Assembly: GCA_020636105.1 (NCBI GenBank)
Contig: JACJYL010000001.1
Span: 2,666,001-2,730,000 of the forward strand
Source of the DNA: Lewinellaceae bacterium
Lineage (GTDB): Bacteria; Bacteroidota; Bacteroidia; Chitinophagales; Saprospiraceae
Direction: 5' to 3'
Length of the DNA: 64,000 nucleotides
This document shows, piece by piece, positions 1 through 8,343 of this stretch. The notes beneath the pieces are model-generated. The model had not been told where the DNA came from, searched no databases, and was given only the letters and a program-made list of their open reading frames with translations. Made by a program: the position numbers and the translations under genes. Numbering within the stretch: the first letter of the stretch is position 1; each line of letters starts with the position of its first letter.

Positions 1-11
1 GTGGTTTTTCG

Positions 12-38
12 ATAACGCAGCATTTCATACTGCGTTAT
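12..38. other. Hairpin, 9-bp stem
   Basis: ATAACGCAG at 12-20 is perfectly complementary to CTGCGTTAT at 30-38, with a 9-nt loop. It lies just before the terminator at 47-70. It may belong to the 3' end of a gene that lies left of the window, or to that gene's 3' UTR. Confidence 0.5.
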
Positions 39-46
39 TGAAATTA

Positions 47-70
47 ATGCCCGTTGGGCATTTTTTTTTT
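47..70 (+). terminator. Rho-independent terminator of a gene left of the window
   Basis: The stem ATGCCC / GGGCAT with a GTT loop is followed directly by a run of ten T on the plus strand. No plus-strand gene in the window precedes it, so it should end a transcript that enters from the left. Confidence 0.8.
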
Positions 71-135
71 GATAGTATAGCCATTAGAGCATAGGATTTC
101 CGGTATTCGCCTGACCTATTCCCGACAGGGAATCA

Positions 136-153
136 ACCTGCCTGACGGCAGGT
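136..153. repeat. CCTGCC palindromic repeat, copy 1
   Basis: ACCTGCC and GGCAGGT form a perfect 7-bp stem around TGAC. Related copies occur at 10674-10705 and, as a tandem pair, at 50503-50585, all between genes. The shared core is ACCTGCC...GGCAGGT. Confidence 0.6.
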
Positions 154-167
154 ATTAATAACAAGGG

Positions 168-422
168 ATGAAATCCAATGATGAGAAAAAAACCATCTTC
201 AACCCCGAAGTGGGTTGAATTTCATCTATTAAACAAAAATCCCCTCTTTTAGTACATGGGTTAGATTTGATTTTACCTGAAATTTTTAATACGCTTGCAA
301 ATAGTATCCCGCTTAGAGATTTTCTTGTTGGAAAAATGACTATTGAAAATATTGAAAATTTCAAATCATTTTATAAAAAATACTCGGAAGGCAATTTACC
401 AAAACGGTCTTTGAACAATTGA
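168..422 (+). pseudogene. Possible decayed small reading frame with in-frame stop
   Basis: An ATG at 168 opens a frame that begins MKSNDEKKTIFNPEVG. It meets TGA at 216-218 and then continues open in the same frame to TGA at 420-422, with a composition that looks protein-like (for example IKQKSPLLVHGLDLILPEIF). The last third runs antisense to the 3' end of the sensor gene at 371, so part of the open frame may be chance. I do not recognise a family. It could be a gene remnant or simply noise. Confidence 0.2.
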
Positions 423-3400
423 GAGAAGTATTTCGAATCCCGGAAGCTTACCGCCCAGGCTACATCCTGAACGGTTTTTTCCTGCCGGTCTTCGAGGATC
501 CGGCGTGCTTCCTGCAAACGGACTTCTTTGATGTACTGGCTGGGCGAGAGGCCTGTCAGTGATCTTATTCGGCGGCGGAGCTGGCGGGTGCTGAGAAACA
601 GTTTGGGGGCGAGCCAATCTACCGTGAGCAGGTCGTTCTGCACTTCCTTTTTGACCAGGGTTTCCAGTTCTTCCAGCCAATCGGCCTCTCCCGGGGAGGT
701 TGGGTGGTTAAATCCGGGGAGTTGTAAAACCTCTTCGGTTTTCGTCAACCCTTCCGGAGCACAATCCTCGATATAAGCTTGCCGCTCCCGGTACCGCTCC
801 AATAGATTATCAATACGCACCAACAGTTCCTCTTCCTCAAAAGGCTTACGCAGGTAATCGTCGACCCCGATACGCAGGGCTTTGAGTTTGTCCTGTACAT
901 CTGCCCTGGCCGTGAGCATGATCACAGGAATGCGCCGGTAGCGGTTATCTGATTTTAAAACCTCCAGTAATTGGAAACCATCCATCAACGGCATCATCAC
1001 ATCGGAGAGAATGATATCCGGAAGGTTGTTGACAGCCGCCGATGGCTGGGGAGCAGTGGTCGGCTCTGTCAACCTGAGCAAAGCCTCCTTGCCGTTTGCT
1101 GCAGTCATTAAGTTGAATTGAGGCTCCAGTATCTGGCAGATATAATGGCTCATGTCAGGATTATCTTCCACCACTAAAATGGTCGGTCGGCTCAGGCGTT
1201 CAGCTGGTTGATTTGCAATGGTAACCACCTCCGCAACTTCCCGTTCGGATATCCTCGTTCCCGATTCCATTTTAGCTGCAACACCCACCACATTTCCATT
1301 GCTTACATGATTAATGCCCCACAAGTCATTGCTGATGGGCAATGCCTCCCTCTCCATTACATGGCTCTCTTTTTTCGGCCATTCAAAATAAAAGGTACTG
1401 CCTTCTTGAAGTTTACTTTTCACCCAAACCTTTCCCTCCAATACGCTGGCAAATTCTTGTACCAAAGCGAGGCCGATCCCCGTTCCTCCCTCCGCCGGGG
1501 CATCCGGTCGGCTGGTCTGGAAGAAACGTTTGAAAATATTGGGCAAATCATCCGGGTGTATGCCCTTTCCGTTGTCTGTAACGGAAAGTAATAATGTCTT
1601 TTCTTGCTCTTCCAAATGAATTTTTACGCTGCCTCCATTAGGCGTAAATTTCAAAGCATTAGACAGGTAATTATAGACTATTTTCTCAAACTTTTCTTCG
1701 TCAATCAGGACTTCCAGGTTTTCGTTTGCCTGATAATCCTGTGTTAAGGAGATTCCCATAACATGGGCCTGGGATTCAAAAGCCGAGCAATAACGCCGAA
1801 GCAGTGGGTAGAGCGTTACGGGGGTTTCATGTAACTCCAATTTATTGGATTCCATTTTACTCAGGTCGAGCAGCTCATTGATGAGTTTGAGCAGGTTTTG
1901 GCCGTTTTGCCGGGCATTTTCCAATAATGAAAAATCTTTTTCTTCAAGCCGGTTTCTTTTCAAAACCATTTTTACCGGCCCCAAAATCAAAGTAAGCGGC
2001 GTGCGTAATTCATGGCTGACATTGGCAAAAAACCGTGACTTAACCTTGTCTAACCGTTGAAGTTCTTCCGTTTGTTCGGAAAGCAATTGGTTTTTATGGA
2101 GCACAGCCCGGGTTTGCTTTTCCAGTGCTTTTTTTAAGGTGCGTTTTTGTTTTTGAAGTTCAAAAATCCGGACTTTAAAAATGGCCCATCCGATTAAGAT
2201 AAACCCTAAGCCTGAGAGTATTAAAAACCAACCTTTGAAATAAAACGGCTTCAACACCTGAATGGGGATGACCAATGGCTGGCTGGAAAATTCCCCGTTG
2301 GCCGCCTGTCCTTTTATTTTCAAAATAAAATTCCCATAAGGCAAGCCAGTCAACATGAGGTGATTTTGACGTGAAAAATTCCAGGATTCATCCAGCCCTT
2401 CCACCCTATAGGCATAACGGATACGGTCGGATTCGCCATATTCCAACAGGGCAAATTCTACATTTAACATCCGGTCTCCCGGGCGAAGGACTATTTTTTG
2501 CGTCTGTTCAAAGCTTTTCTTTTTATTCACCAAACGGTTTTCCAGTTTATCAAACTGTTGTATATCCAGGAGAACCAAAGGAGTATGATTATGTTTTTCT
2601 TTGGTCAAAAAATCATGTGGGTGAAAAGTAGTGACCCCGTTCAGGCCCCCGAAATAAAGCTTTCCGCTTTTTGCCTTGTAATGTGAAATTCGATTGAACT
2701 CATTGTGCGGTAAGCCGTCTTTCACAAGGTATGCCTTTGACTGCTCAGTAGTTTTGTCGAATAGGATGATCCCATACTCGCTGCTGATCCAAAGGTTGTT
2801 ATAATCATCTTCGTATATACCATATAAAACATTAGAAGAGAGACCATTGGCTTTAGTAAATTGAGTAATCGAGGCTGTATCCTCTTCCATCAACCTTTCC
2901 TCCGGAATTTTCAATAGCCCTCCCCCTCCTGTGGCCAGCCAAAATGTTCCTGACTTATCCTGGTAAATATCATAGATATTGTCATAGGGCAGAAAAAACC
3001 GGCCGGCACCTCCCGTCGAATAGTGATTCAATATCTTTTTTTGGTTAACATCCAAAGCATAAAGTCCCTGGGTAGTGGCCAACCAAATTCCACCCAAATG
3101 ATCTTCGTAAAAAGAATGAATGGAAGCCTTTTTGAGTTCCTCATATCCGGCGTAATCATTAAACAATTCCAAAGTATCCTTTCCAACGTCCATATACGCA
3201 AAAGAACCGTTCAGGCCTCCGAACCACATCCTGCCGGAAGTATCCTGATAAATGGCCCAGGTATTAAATTTCGGATAAGCAGCTGGCCTGGGGTAATAAT
3301 GCAATTCATTCGAACAGGCATCTTTCCGAACAGGACTATCTGCTCCAAACCAAAGGTACCCTGCGCGATCACGATACAGGCCAGCAATAGTCAGATCAAC

Positions 3401-4609
3401 AGGCGTATTCAAAAAATTATCATCGAGTATTATTCCTTCCGGGGTGACCAGGTAAGTACCATGTTGAGCATTAATAAAAATGTTGCCGTCGTCTGCTTCC
3501 AAAATTCCCCTGCATTGTACATGGGGGTTCTCCCCGGTGTCTGGATATTTTTTATAGAGCAAATTTTTAAACTTAGAAGGCTTTACTTCAATGCGATAGA
3601 TCCCTGTGGGTCTGCTCAACCACGCTGCACCGGCGTCATCAAATAGGACGTGACCGGGATAACCTCCCTGATATTCTTCATGAATAAATAGCATCTTTTC
3701 TGTATTCGGAAACTTCACCCCAATAGTATGTGGAGACATCCACCAAACGGATTGATCAAATGGATTGATATCCATGCGCTGATACCCCGTTAAATCTTTT
3801 GGCCCAATATGTCCGGAAGCATTTCCCGTTAAATCCATTGGATGCGTCCTGCCCAGGGAATCAATGGAAAAAAAATCTACACTTTCCCAAAAAAACCGAT
3901 TGCCATAACAAAACCGGCCAGCTTTGTCCTCCCCTAATGGATACAGGATTGCCCCTACAGAATGTTTGAACTTTTTCAAGATACTCCCTTCAATATCCAT
4001 CTCGATCCAGTTGACGGAATCCTCCTCTTTTTCAATACCCCAAAGGGTTTTTCCCTGCGAAATATATTGGAGCGAAAAATTTTGGAGTAAGGGCAAGGTA
4101 ATTTTTGACAATTGCCCGTGAACATCTAATTTCCAAAGTGCTCCTTGTTTCAATTGACAAAAAATTTCTCCATCAGGAGCGGAAAGACATTTCCTGATAG
4201 CCTCTGGTGAAAAGGTAGCATATCTTTCCGACCAGGGAACGACCTCCAATGTATAGGGGTTAAGCAGATCAATAAAATTCCACCCCAATTCCTGACCTTC
4301 CTTGGCAGAAAACACCCATAACCAGCCGGAAGGCTCCTGTATGACCTTTCTTATCAGGTTACTTGCAAGACCATTTTTTTCTTTGGTAAACCAGGTGAAG
4401 TTGTATCCGTCAAAACGATTCAGTCCATATTCGGTACTGATCCAAATGAGTCCCTGGTTATCCTGAAAAGTTTCGCGAACAAATCGGTGGGAAAGTCCTT
4501 CCTCCACACCGTAGTGCTGAACATTTATGACATAGTCTTGCGCCGGCAGGAAGGAGGCACTTGCCAAAAGAAAGAAAAATAGCCCGATGAAAAAAAACTT
4601 GGTTCCCAA
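371..4609 (-). CDS. Hybrid two-component system sensor/response regulator (HTCS)
   Basis: One-protein two-component system of 1412 aa, typical of Bacteroidota. Order: signal peptide (about 1-24); periplasmic two-component propeller repeats (about 30-720, recurring motifs such as GLIWISTEYGLNRFD and GTFWLATGGGGL); Y_Y_Y domain (about 735-800); a membrane helix; HisKA with phospho-acceptor His866 in SHELRT; HATPase_c with N and G boxes (NALKF, DNGKGI, GTGIGLAL); a receiver domain with phospho-acceptor Asp1203 in SDVMMP; and a C-terminal AraC-type helix-turn-helix. In the known family the periplasmic propeller senses an oligosaccharide and the AraC domain activates transport and degradation genes. 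No SusC/SusD pair or glycoside hydrolase lies in this window, so its target is unknown. All domains look intact. Confidence 0.95.
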   Translation of the reverse strand: MGTKFFFIGLFFFLLASASFLPAQDYVINVQHYGVEEGLSHRFVRETFQDNQGLIWISTEYGLNRFDGYNFTWFTKEKNGLASNLIRKVIQEPSGWLWVFSAKEGQELGWNFIDLLNPYTLEVVPWSERYATFSPEAIRKCLSAPDGEIFCQLKQGALWKLDVHGQLSKITLPLLQNFSLQYISQGKTLWGIEKEEDSVNWIEMDIEGSILKKFKHSVGAILYPLGEDKAGRFCYGNRFFWESVDFFSIDSLGRTHPMDLTGNASGHIGPKDLTGYQRMDINPFDQSVWWMSPHTIGVKFPNTEKMLFIHEEYQGGYPGHVLFDDAGAAWLSRPTGIYRIEVKPSKFKNLLYKKYPDTGENPHVQCRGILEADDGNIFINAQHGTYLVTPEGIILDDNFLNTPVDLTIAGLYRDRAGYLWFGADSPVRKDACSNELHYYPRPAAYPKFNTWAIYQDTSGRMWFGGLNGSFAYMDVGKDTLELFNDYAGYEELKKASIHSFYEDHLGGIWLATTQGLYALDVNQKKILNHYSTGGAGRFFLPYDNIYDIYQDKSGTFWLATGGGGLLKIPEERLMEEDTASITQFTKANGLSSNVLYGIYEDDYNNLWISSEYGIILFDKTTEQSKAYLVKDGLPHNEFNRISHYKAKSGKLYFGGLNGVTTFHPHDFLTKEKHNHTPLVLLDIQQFDKLENRLVNKKKSFEQTQKIVLRPGDRMLNVEFALLEYGESDRIRYAYRVEGLDESWNFSRQNHLMLTGLPYGNFILKIKGQAANGEFSSQPLVIPIQVLKPFYFKGWFLILSGLGFILIGWAIFKVRIFELQKQKRTLKKALEKQTRAVLHKNQLLSEQTEELQRLDKVKSRFFANVSHELRTPLTLILGPVKMVLKRNRLEEKDFSLLENARQNGQNLLKLINELLDLSKMESNKLELHETPVTLYPLLRRYCSAFESQAHVMGISLTQDYQANENLEVLIDEEKFEKIVYNYLSNALKFTPNGGSVKIHLEEQEKTLLLSVTDNGKGIHPDDLPNIFKRFFQTSRPDAPAEGGTGIGLALVQEFASVLEGKVWVKSKLQEGSTFYFEWPKKESHVMEREALPISNDLWGINHVSNGNVVGVAAKMESGTRISEREVAEVVTIANQPAERLSRPTILVVEDNPDMSHYICQILEPQFNLMTAANGKEALLRLTEPTTAPQPSAAVNNLPDIILSDVMMPLMDGFQLLEVLKSDNRYRRIPVIMLTARADVQDKLKALRIGVDDYLRKPFEEEELLVRIDNLLERYRERQAYIEDCAPEGLTKTEEVLQLPGFNHPTSPGEADWLEELETLVKKEVQNDLLTVDWLAPKLFLSTRQLRRRIRSLTGLSPSQYIKEVRLQEARRILEDRQEKTVQDVAWAVSFRDSKYFSQLFKDRFGKLPSEYFL

Positions 4610-4892
4610 TTTTTGGATTTTTCATCAATAATGGCCATGATAACGGGGTGTCAATTATTTACGTAATTGTTGCGGTCAAAGTTTCATCTTTTGCAAAAAT
4701 AACAGAACGGTAATATATTGTTTTATCACATTAATAACAAGATTTTATATCAAAAAAATATAGTTTTACCATCCAGATATTAATGGATCCGAAAGTTAAT
4801 TCGTAACTTGAGTGAATTAGAGATAATTAAGGCGGAACGTTATGAAAGGAGGATCTCCTGGATTAATTTTTCATCCTTTCCAATTTAAGGTT

Positions 4893-5210
4893 ATGCTCAT
4901 TACCACAACAGATTTCATCCCCGGAGAAGAAATAACAGAAGTACTCGATATCGCCCGGGGCAGTACGGTTCGCGCACGTCATATCGGCCGTGATATGGCC
5001 GCTGTATTTAAAAGTATCGGCGGTGGGGAAATTTCAGAATACACTAAATTGATGGCTCAGGCCCGCGAACAAGCCATCAAACGCATGATCGCCGATGCGG
5101 AAACCCTTAATGCAGATGCCATTATCAACGTGCGGTTTATGACGTCCAATGTGATGAATACATTGTCTGAAGTGCTGGCTTACGGTACAGCTGTCCGACT
5201 AAAGCGTTAG
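4893..5210 (+). CDS. YbjQ/UPF0145 family protein
   Basis: Small soluble protein of the YbjQ (UPF0145, DUF74) family, about 105 aa. Family signatures are TTTDFIPGEEITEVLDIARG near the start and AQAREQAIKRMIADAETLNADAIINVRF, which ends in a hydrophobic strand. The molecular role of the family is unsettled; a heavy-metal-binding function has been proposed. I chose the ATG at 4893 because family members normally begin MLITTTDF; an in-frame ATG at 4842 would add 17 residues. A small perfect hairpin (AGGAG-GAT-CTCCT, 4847-4859) lies between the two starts. The gene is convergent with lnt, with only two bases between the stop codons. Confidence 0.85.
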   Translation: MLITTTDFIPGEEITEVLDIARGSTVRARHIGRDMAAVFKSIGGGEISEYTKLMAQAREQAIKRMIADAETLNADAIINVRFMTSNVMNTLSEVLAYGTAVRLKR

Positions 5211-5212
5211 CT

Positions 5213-6994
5213 TTATCCCTGCTTCATCGCTGTTTTGGCAATGGTGTTCAACAACAGGAAGATGGCAAGAAATAAGGCAATCCGGGCGATCATGTCGCCC
5301 CAAATTACGTAAAAGGTGATCTCGTCATTTTTATGCATAATTCCTGAAATGGCTATAGGCACATCATAGGCGGTCTTTTGCAGAATATCTCCCCGCTGGT
5401 TGATAAAAGCCGAAGAGCCGGTATTGGCAGCCCGAACAACATCGCGACGGGTTTCTATGGCTCTGAGGGAAGCAAAATAAAGATGCTGCCGGTAACCCGG
5501 CGTATCATCCCACCACCCGTCATTGGTCATGACAAAGATCAATTCCGCATTGTGGCCATTCCTGATATAACCGCCGACATATTCTCCGTAAACCGATTCA
5601 TAACAAATAGCCGGAGCCACTCTCGCTGCACCTCCCTCAAAAATGACATAACCTTCCTGTGTTCCCAACCCGGCAGTAGTTCCGCCCAATTGATTCACAA
5701 GTGGTTCCAGGAAAAATAATAATTTTTTAAAAGGAAAAATCTCAGGGCCCGGCACCAGTTTGGATTTTTTATGAATCGGAACCACCCTTGAATTTTGCGA
5801 CAACTCTATCCCCGCATTATAAGTTTCGAGATAGCGTTCATTGCCGGCTTTGCCGATTTTTCGCGCGTGAGCAGTAAGCGGTTCACCGGGTTCAAAATTA
5901 TGATAAACATTTGCCCCCATAACGGTGGTAAGCCCGGGATATTTTTTCATAAAATCTCTGACCCGGTTCAGGCTTCGGCTGCCGTTAAACTCGCTGTCTT
6001 CGATATAATTTTCAAAACTCGTCTCCGGAAATACCAGGTAATCGGTCAGGCTATCCGTTTTGCTTGCTGCCAACTCGATGAAGTGTTCCACCTGTTGAGG
6101 TTCCGGAACGCTAAACTTTTCGAAATGAGGCTCGTAATTAGGCTGCACAGCCACCACATGAACCTCCTCTCCTTTTTCTTCATAACGAACGTACATGATC
6201 AGGGAGATCAGGAGCGGTAGAACAATTAGCGCCACAATCTGAATTATATTACGCCTCAGAATCACCCCTTTCTTTTTGTAAAGATCAAGGGACTTAAAAA
6301 CCAAAATATTCACCACTAAAATCAGCAAGGTCCCCCCAAAGACTCCGGTAAACTCATACCACTGAACCCACCAGGGAACCTGCGCAAAACTATTGCCGAA
6401 AGTGAGCCAGGGCCAGCTGAGGTCCCAGTTGAGGTGCATGTATTCAAAACAAATCCAGTAAACGACCAGCGCCACATAACCGAATTTGGGTATGGCCTTT
6501 TTGGTTTTATGAAATAACCAAAATGCGGTACTCATCAGCAGGGCATTCGCTATATTGGCAAAAATACCGGGAGGCAGTGCAGCATTGGAGACCCACCAGG
6601 TGGTAAGGATATTAAACACAAGAAAAGCATTAAAAGCATACCTGAACACCTTCCATCCCGATCCTTTTGCTTCCGATTTACTCCACTCATCTTCGATAAT
6701 CAGCAAAGGAACCAGCCCCAGAAACATAAATACGGGTACAGGCAGCAACCCGGGAAAACTGATGGCCAGCAACGCCCCCGTCAACGCAGAATAACCACTA
6801 TATCGCCAATTGTAACTAAACCCGCGTCTTTCGGTCAGCCAGGCTCTTATCAACACGATAGCCCCCCATGAAGCCGTCAGCAAAAATAAGGGACGATGCC
6901 CCCAAAGAAGATCCTTTTCTGACAATTGCCACATATCGTATGCCACATAACCTGTAACCAGGAGCAACATGGCAAAAAGAAGTATTCTTTTCAA
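5213..6994 (-). CDS. lnt: Apolipoprotein N-acyltransferase
   Basis: Inner-membrane enzyme that moves an acyl chain from a phospholipid to the N-terminal cysteine of diacylated lipoproteins, the last step of lipoprotein maturation. The N-terminal half (about 1-270) holds several membrane helices. The C-terminal half is a carbon-nitrogen hydrolase domain with a complete catalytic triad: Glu324 in VFPETSF, Lys410 in KSKLVPG and Cys464 in ICYESVYG. Also typical are TNDGWW and the final membrane helix. At 593 aa it is somewhat longer than the E. coli enzyme. A -7-like box (TAAATTTG on the minus strand, 7038-7045) lies upstream, without a clear -33 element. Confidence 0.95.
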   Translation of the reverse strand: MKRILLFAMLLLVTGYVAYDMWQLSEKDLLWGHRPLFLLTASWGAIVLIRAWLTERRGFSYNWRYSGYSALTGALLAISFPGLLPVPVFMFLGLVPLLIIEDEWSKSEAKGSGWKVFRYAFNAFLVFNILTTWWVSNAALPPGIFANIANALLMSTAFWLFHKTKKAIPKFGYVALVVYWICFEYMHLNWDLSWPWLTFGNSFAQVPWWVQWYEFTGVFGGTLLILVVNILVFKSLDLYKKKGVILRRNIIQIVALIVLPLLISLIMYVRYEEKGEEVHVVAVQPNYEPHFEKFSVPEPQQVEHFIELAASKTDSLTDYLVFPETSFENYIEDSEFNGSRSLNRVRDFMKKYPGLTTVMGANVYHNFEPGEPLTAHARKIGKAGNERYLETYNAGIELSQNSRVVPIHKKSKLVPGPEIFPFKKLLFFLEPLVNQLGGTTAGLGTQEGYVIFEGGAARVAPAICYESVYGEYVGGYIRNGHNAELIFVMTNDGWWDDTPGYRQHLYFASLRAIETRRDVVRAANTGSSAFINQRGDILQKTAYDVPIAISGIMHKNDEITFYVIWGDMIARIALFLAIFLLLNTIAKTAMKQG

Positions 6995-7101
6995 TTATTT
7001 TATTTTTATACCTTTATTTAATATAAGCGGATATCCACAAATTTAAAGATAAATAAATTTCTTATTTTCGGCCTACTTTTTGACCTTAGCACTCATTAAA
7101 T

Positions 7102-8334
7102 ATGGAACAACCAGCAGCAATAGTCACAGCAGCAGCAGCAATAGTCACGGAACATTTCGATAAAAAAATTTCCCGGGATTACGTATTTCACTCTATTGAA
7201 CACATAAATGATGTGGTCAAGGCAGTAGTCGAAATTGCTAAGGCTTATGAACTTCCCGAGGATAAGGTGATATTATTGCAATTAGCGGCCTGGTTCCATG
7301 ATACAGGTTACGACCAGGGGTCTGAAGGCCACGAGGATCGTAGCTGTCAATACGCAGAGGAGTTCCTTAAAGCCCATCATGTACCTGAAGAAGATATCCA
7401 AACCATTAAGGCTTGTATCCGGTCTACACGTATGCCTCAAACCCCAATGAACAAGCTGCAATCGATTTTATGTGATGCAGATTTGAGCCACCTGGGCAAT
7501 GCCTTGTATTGGGATCGCTGCGGGCGGGTGCGGCAGGAACTTTTACTCACCAGGGACACCATTATGACTGATATTGAATGGGTTGACTTTGAACTCAATT
7601 TCATGCTCAGCCACCACTACCAAACGGGTGAGGGCGAAAGATTATTCGGAGAACAGAAGAGAAAACACATCAGACAATTAGAAAAACAAAAGCGGAGGCT
7701 TCATCCTGAATTAGCGGCTATTATGATAGAAGAAGAAGGTTTGTCTCAAAACAAAAAAAAGAAAAAAAAATCGGCTTCATCCAACGGAAATCCTGAACTC
7801 AAGCAAATTAACCTGGGACGTGGAGTAGAAACGATGTTTAGAACCGCCTATCGGACGCACGTGAACTTAAGCTCCATGGCAGATAACAAGGCCAACATCA
7901 TGCTGAGTATCAACGCGATCATCATTTCCATCATCATTTCCAACCTGGTTCCAAAATTTGGGGACAATCCCAAACTGATCATTCCTACGATTATTTTACT
8001 CATCGTGTGTCTTTCAGCACTTTCCCTGGCCATCCTGGCCACGCGCCCGAAAATCACTACGGGAAAAGTAACGATGGAGGATATCAAGATGCGACGTTCC
8101 AACTTAATGTTTTTCGGAAACTTCCACGAAATGCCCCTGCAGGATTTTCATTATGGAATGATGGAAATGATTACCGACACGGACTTTCTTTACAGCACAC
8201 TGACCCGTGACCTGTATTTCCTCGGCATAGTGCTGGCCAAAAAATATAAACTTTTGCATTGGTGTTACGGCGTTTTTATGTACGGGCTCATTGCCGCCGT
8301 AACGGTATTTGCCATTGCCTCTTTGTGGCCTTAA
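7102..8334 (+). CDS. HD-domain protein fused to a Pycsar-type (DUF5706) membrane effector domain
   Basis: The protein has 410 aa in two parts. Residues about 15-200 form an HD phosphohydrolase domain with His34, the His66-Asp67 pair in AAWFHDTGY, and Asp125/Asp127 in CDADLSH. A lysine-rich linker (about 216-224) follows. Residues about 242-410 match the DUF5706 family that serves as membrane effector in Pycsar anti-phage systems: the ADNKA...N motif (260-271), membrane helices at about 267-285 and 291-313, and a last helix at about 385-407. In Pycsar the effector responds to cyclic CMP or UMP made by a cyclase encoded next to it. No such cyclase is present here, so a defence role is inference; an orphan signalling or membrane function is possible. 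A 16-bp sequence (7112-7127) is repeated 21 bp downstream and gives a duplicated AAIVT at the N-terminus. Confidence 0.85.
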   Translation: MEQPAAIVTAAAAIVTEHFDKKISRDYVFHSIEHINDVVKAVVEIAKAYELPEDKVILLQLAAWFHDTGYDQGSEGHEDRSCQYAEEFLKAHHVPEEDIQTIKACIRSTRMPQTPMNKLQSILCDADLSHLGNALYWDRCGRVRQELLLTRDTIMTDIEWVDFELNFMLSHHYQTGEGERLFGEQKRKHIRQLEKQKRRLHPELAAIMIEEEGLSQNKKKKKKSASSNGNPELKQINLGRGVETMFRTAYRTHVNLSSMADNKANIMLSINAIIISIIISNLVPKFGDNPKLIIPTIILLIVCLSALSLAILATRPKITTGKVTMEDIKMRRSNLMFFGNFHEMPLQDFHYGMMEMITDTDFLYSTLTRDLYFLGIVLAKKYKLLHWCYGVFMYGLIAAVTVFAIASLWP

Positions 8335-8343
8335 CCCAGGGGA

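Noticed and set aside
216..218. In-frame TGA as a selenocysteine codon
   Set aside because: There is no selenoprotein family match and no clear SECIS-type hairpin directly after the codon; decay or chance is simpler.
3023..3646. 207-residue plus-strand frame inside the sensor gene
   Set aside because: It is antisense to the conserved propeller repeats of the hybrid sensor, which fully explain the sequence.
7102..8334. A complete Pycsar anti-phage operon
   Set aside because: No nucleotide cyclase gene lies on either side; only the effector-type domain is present.
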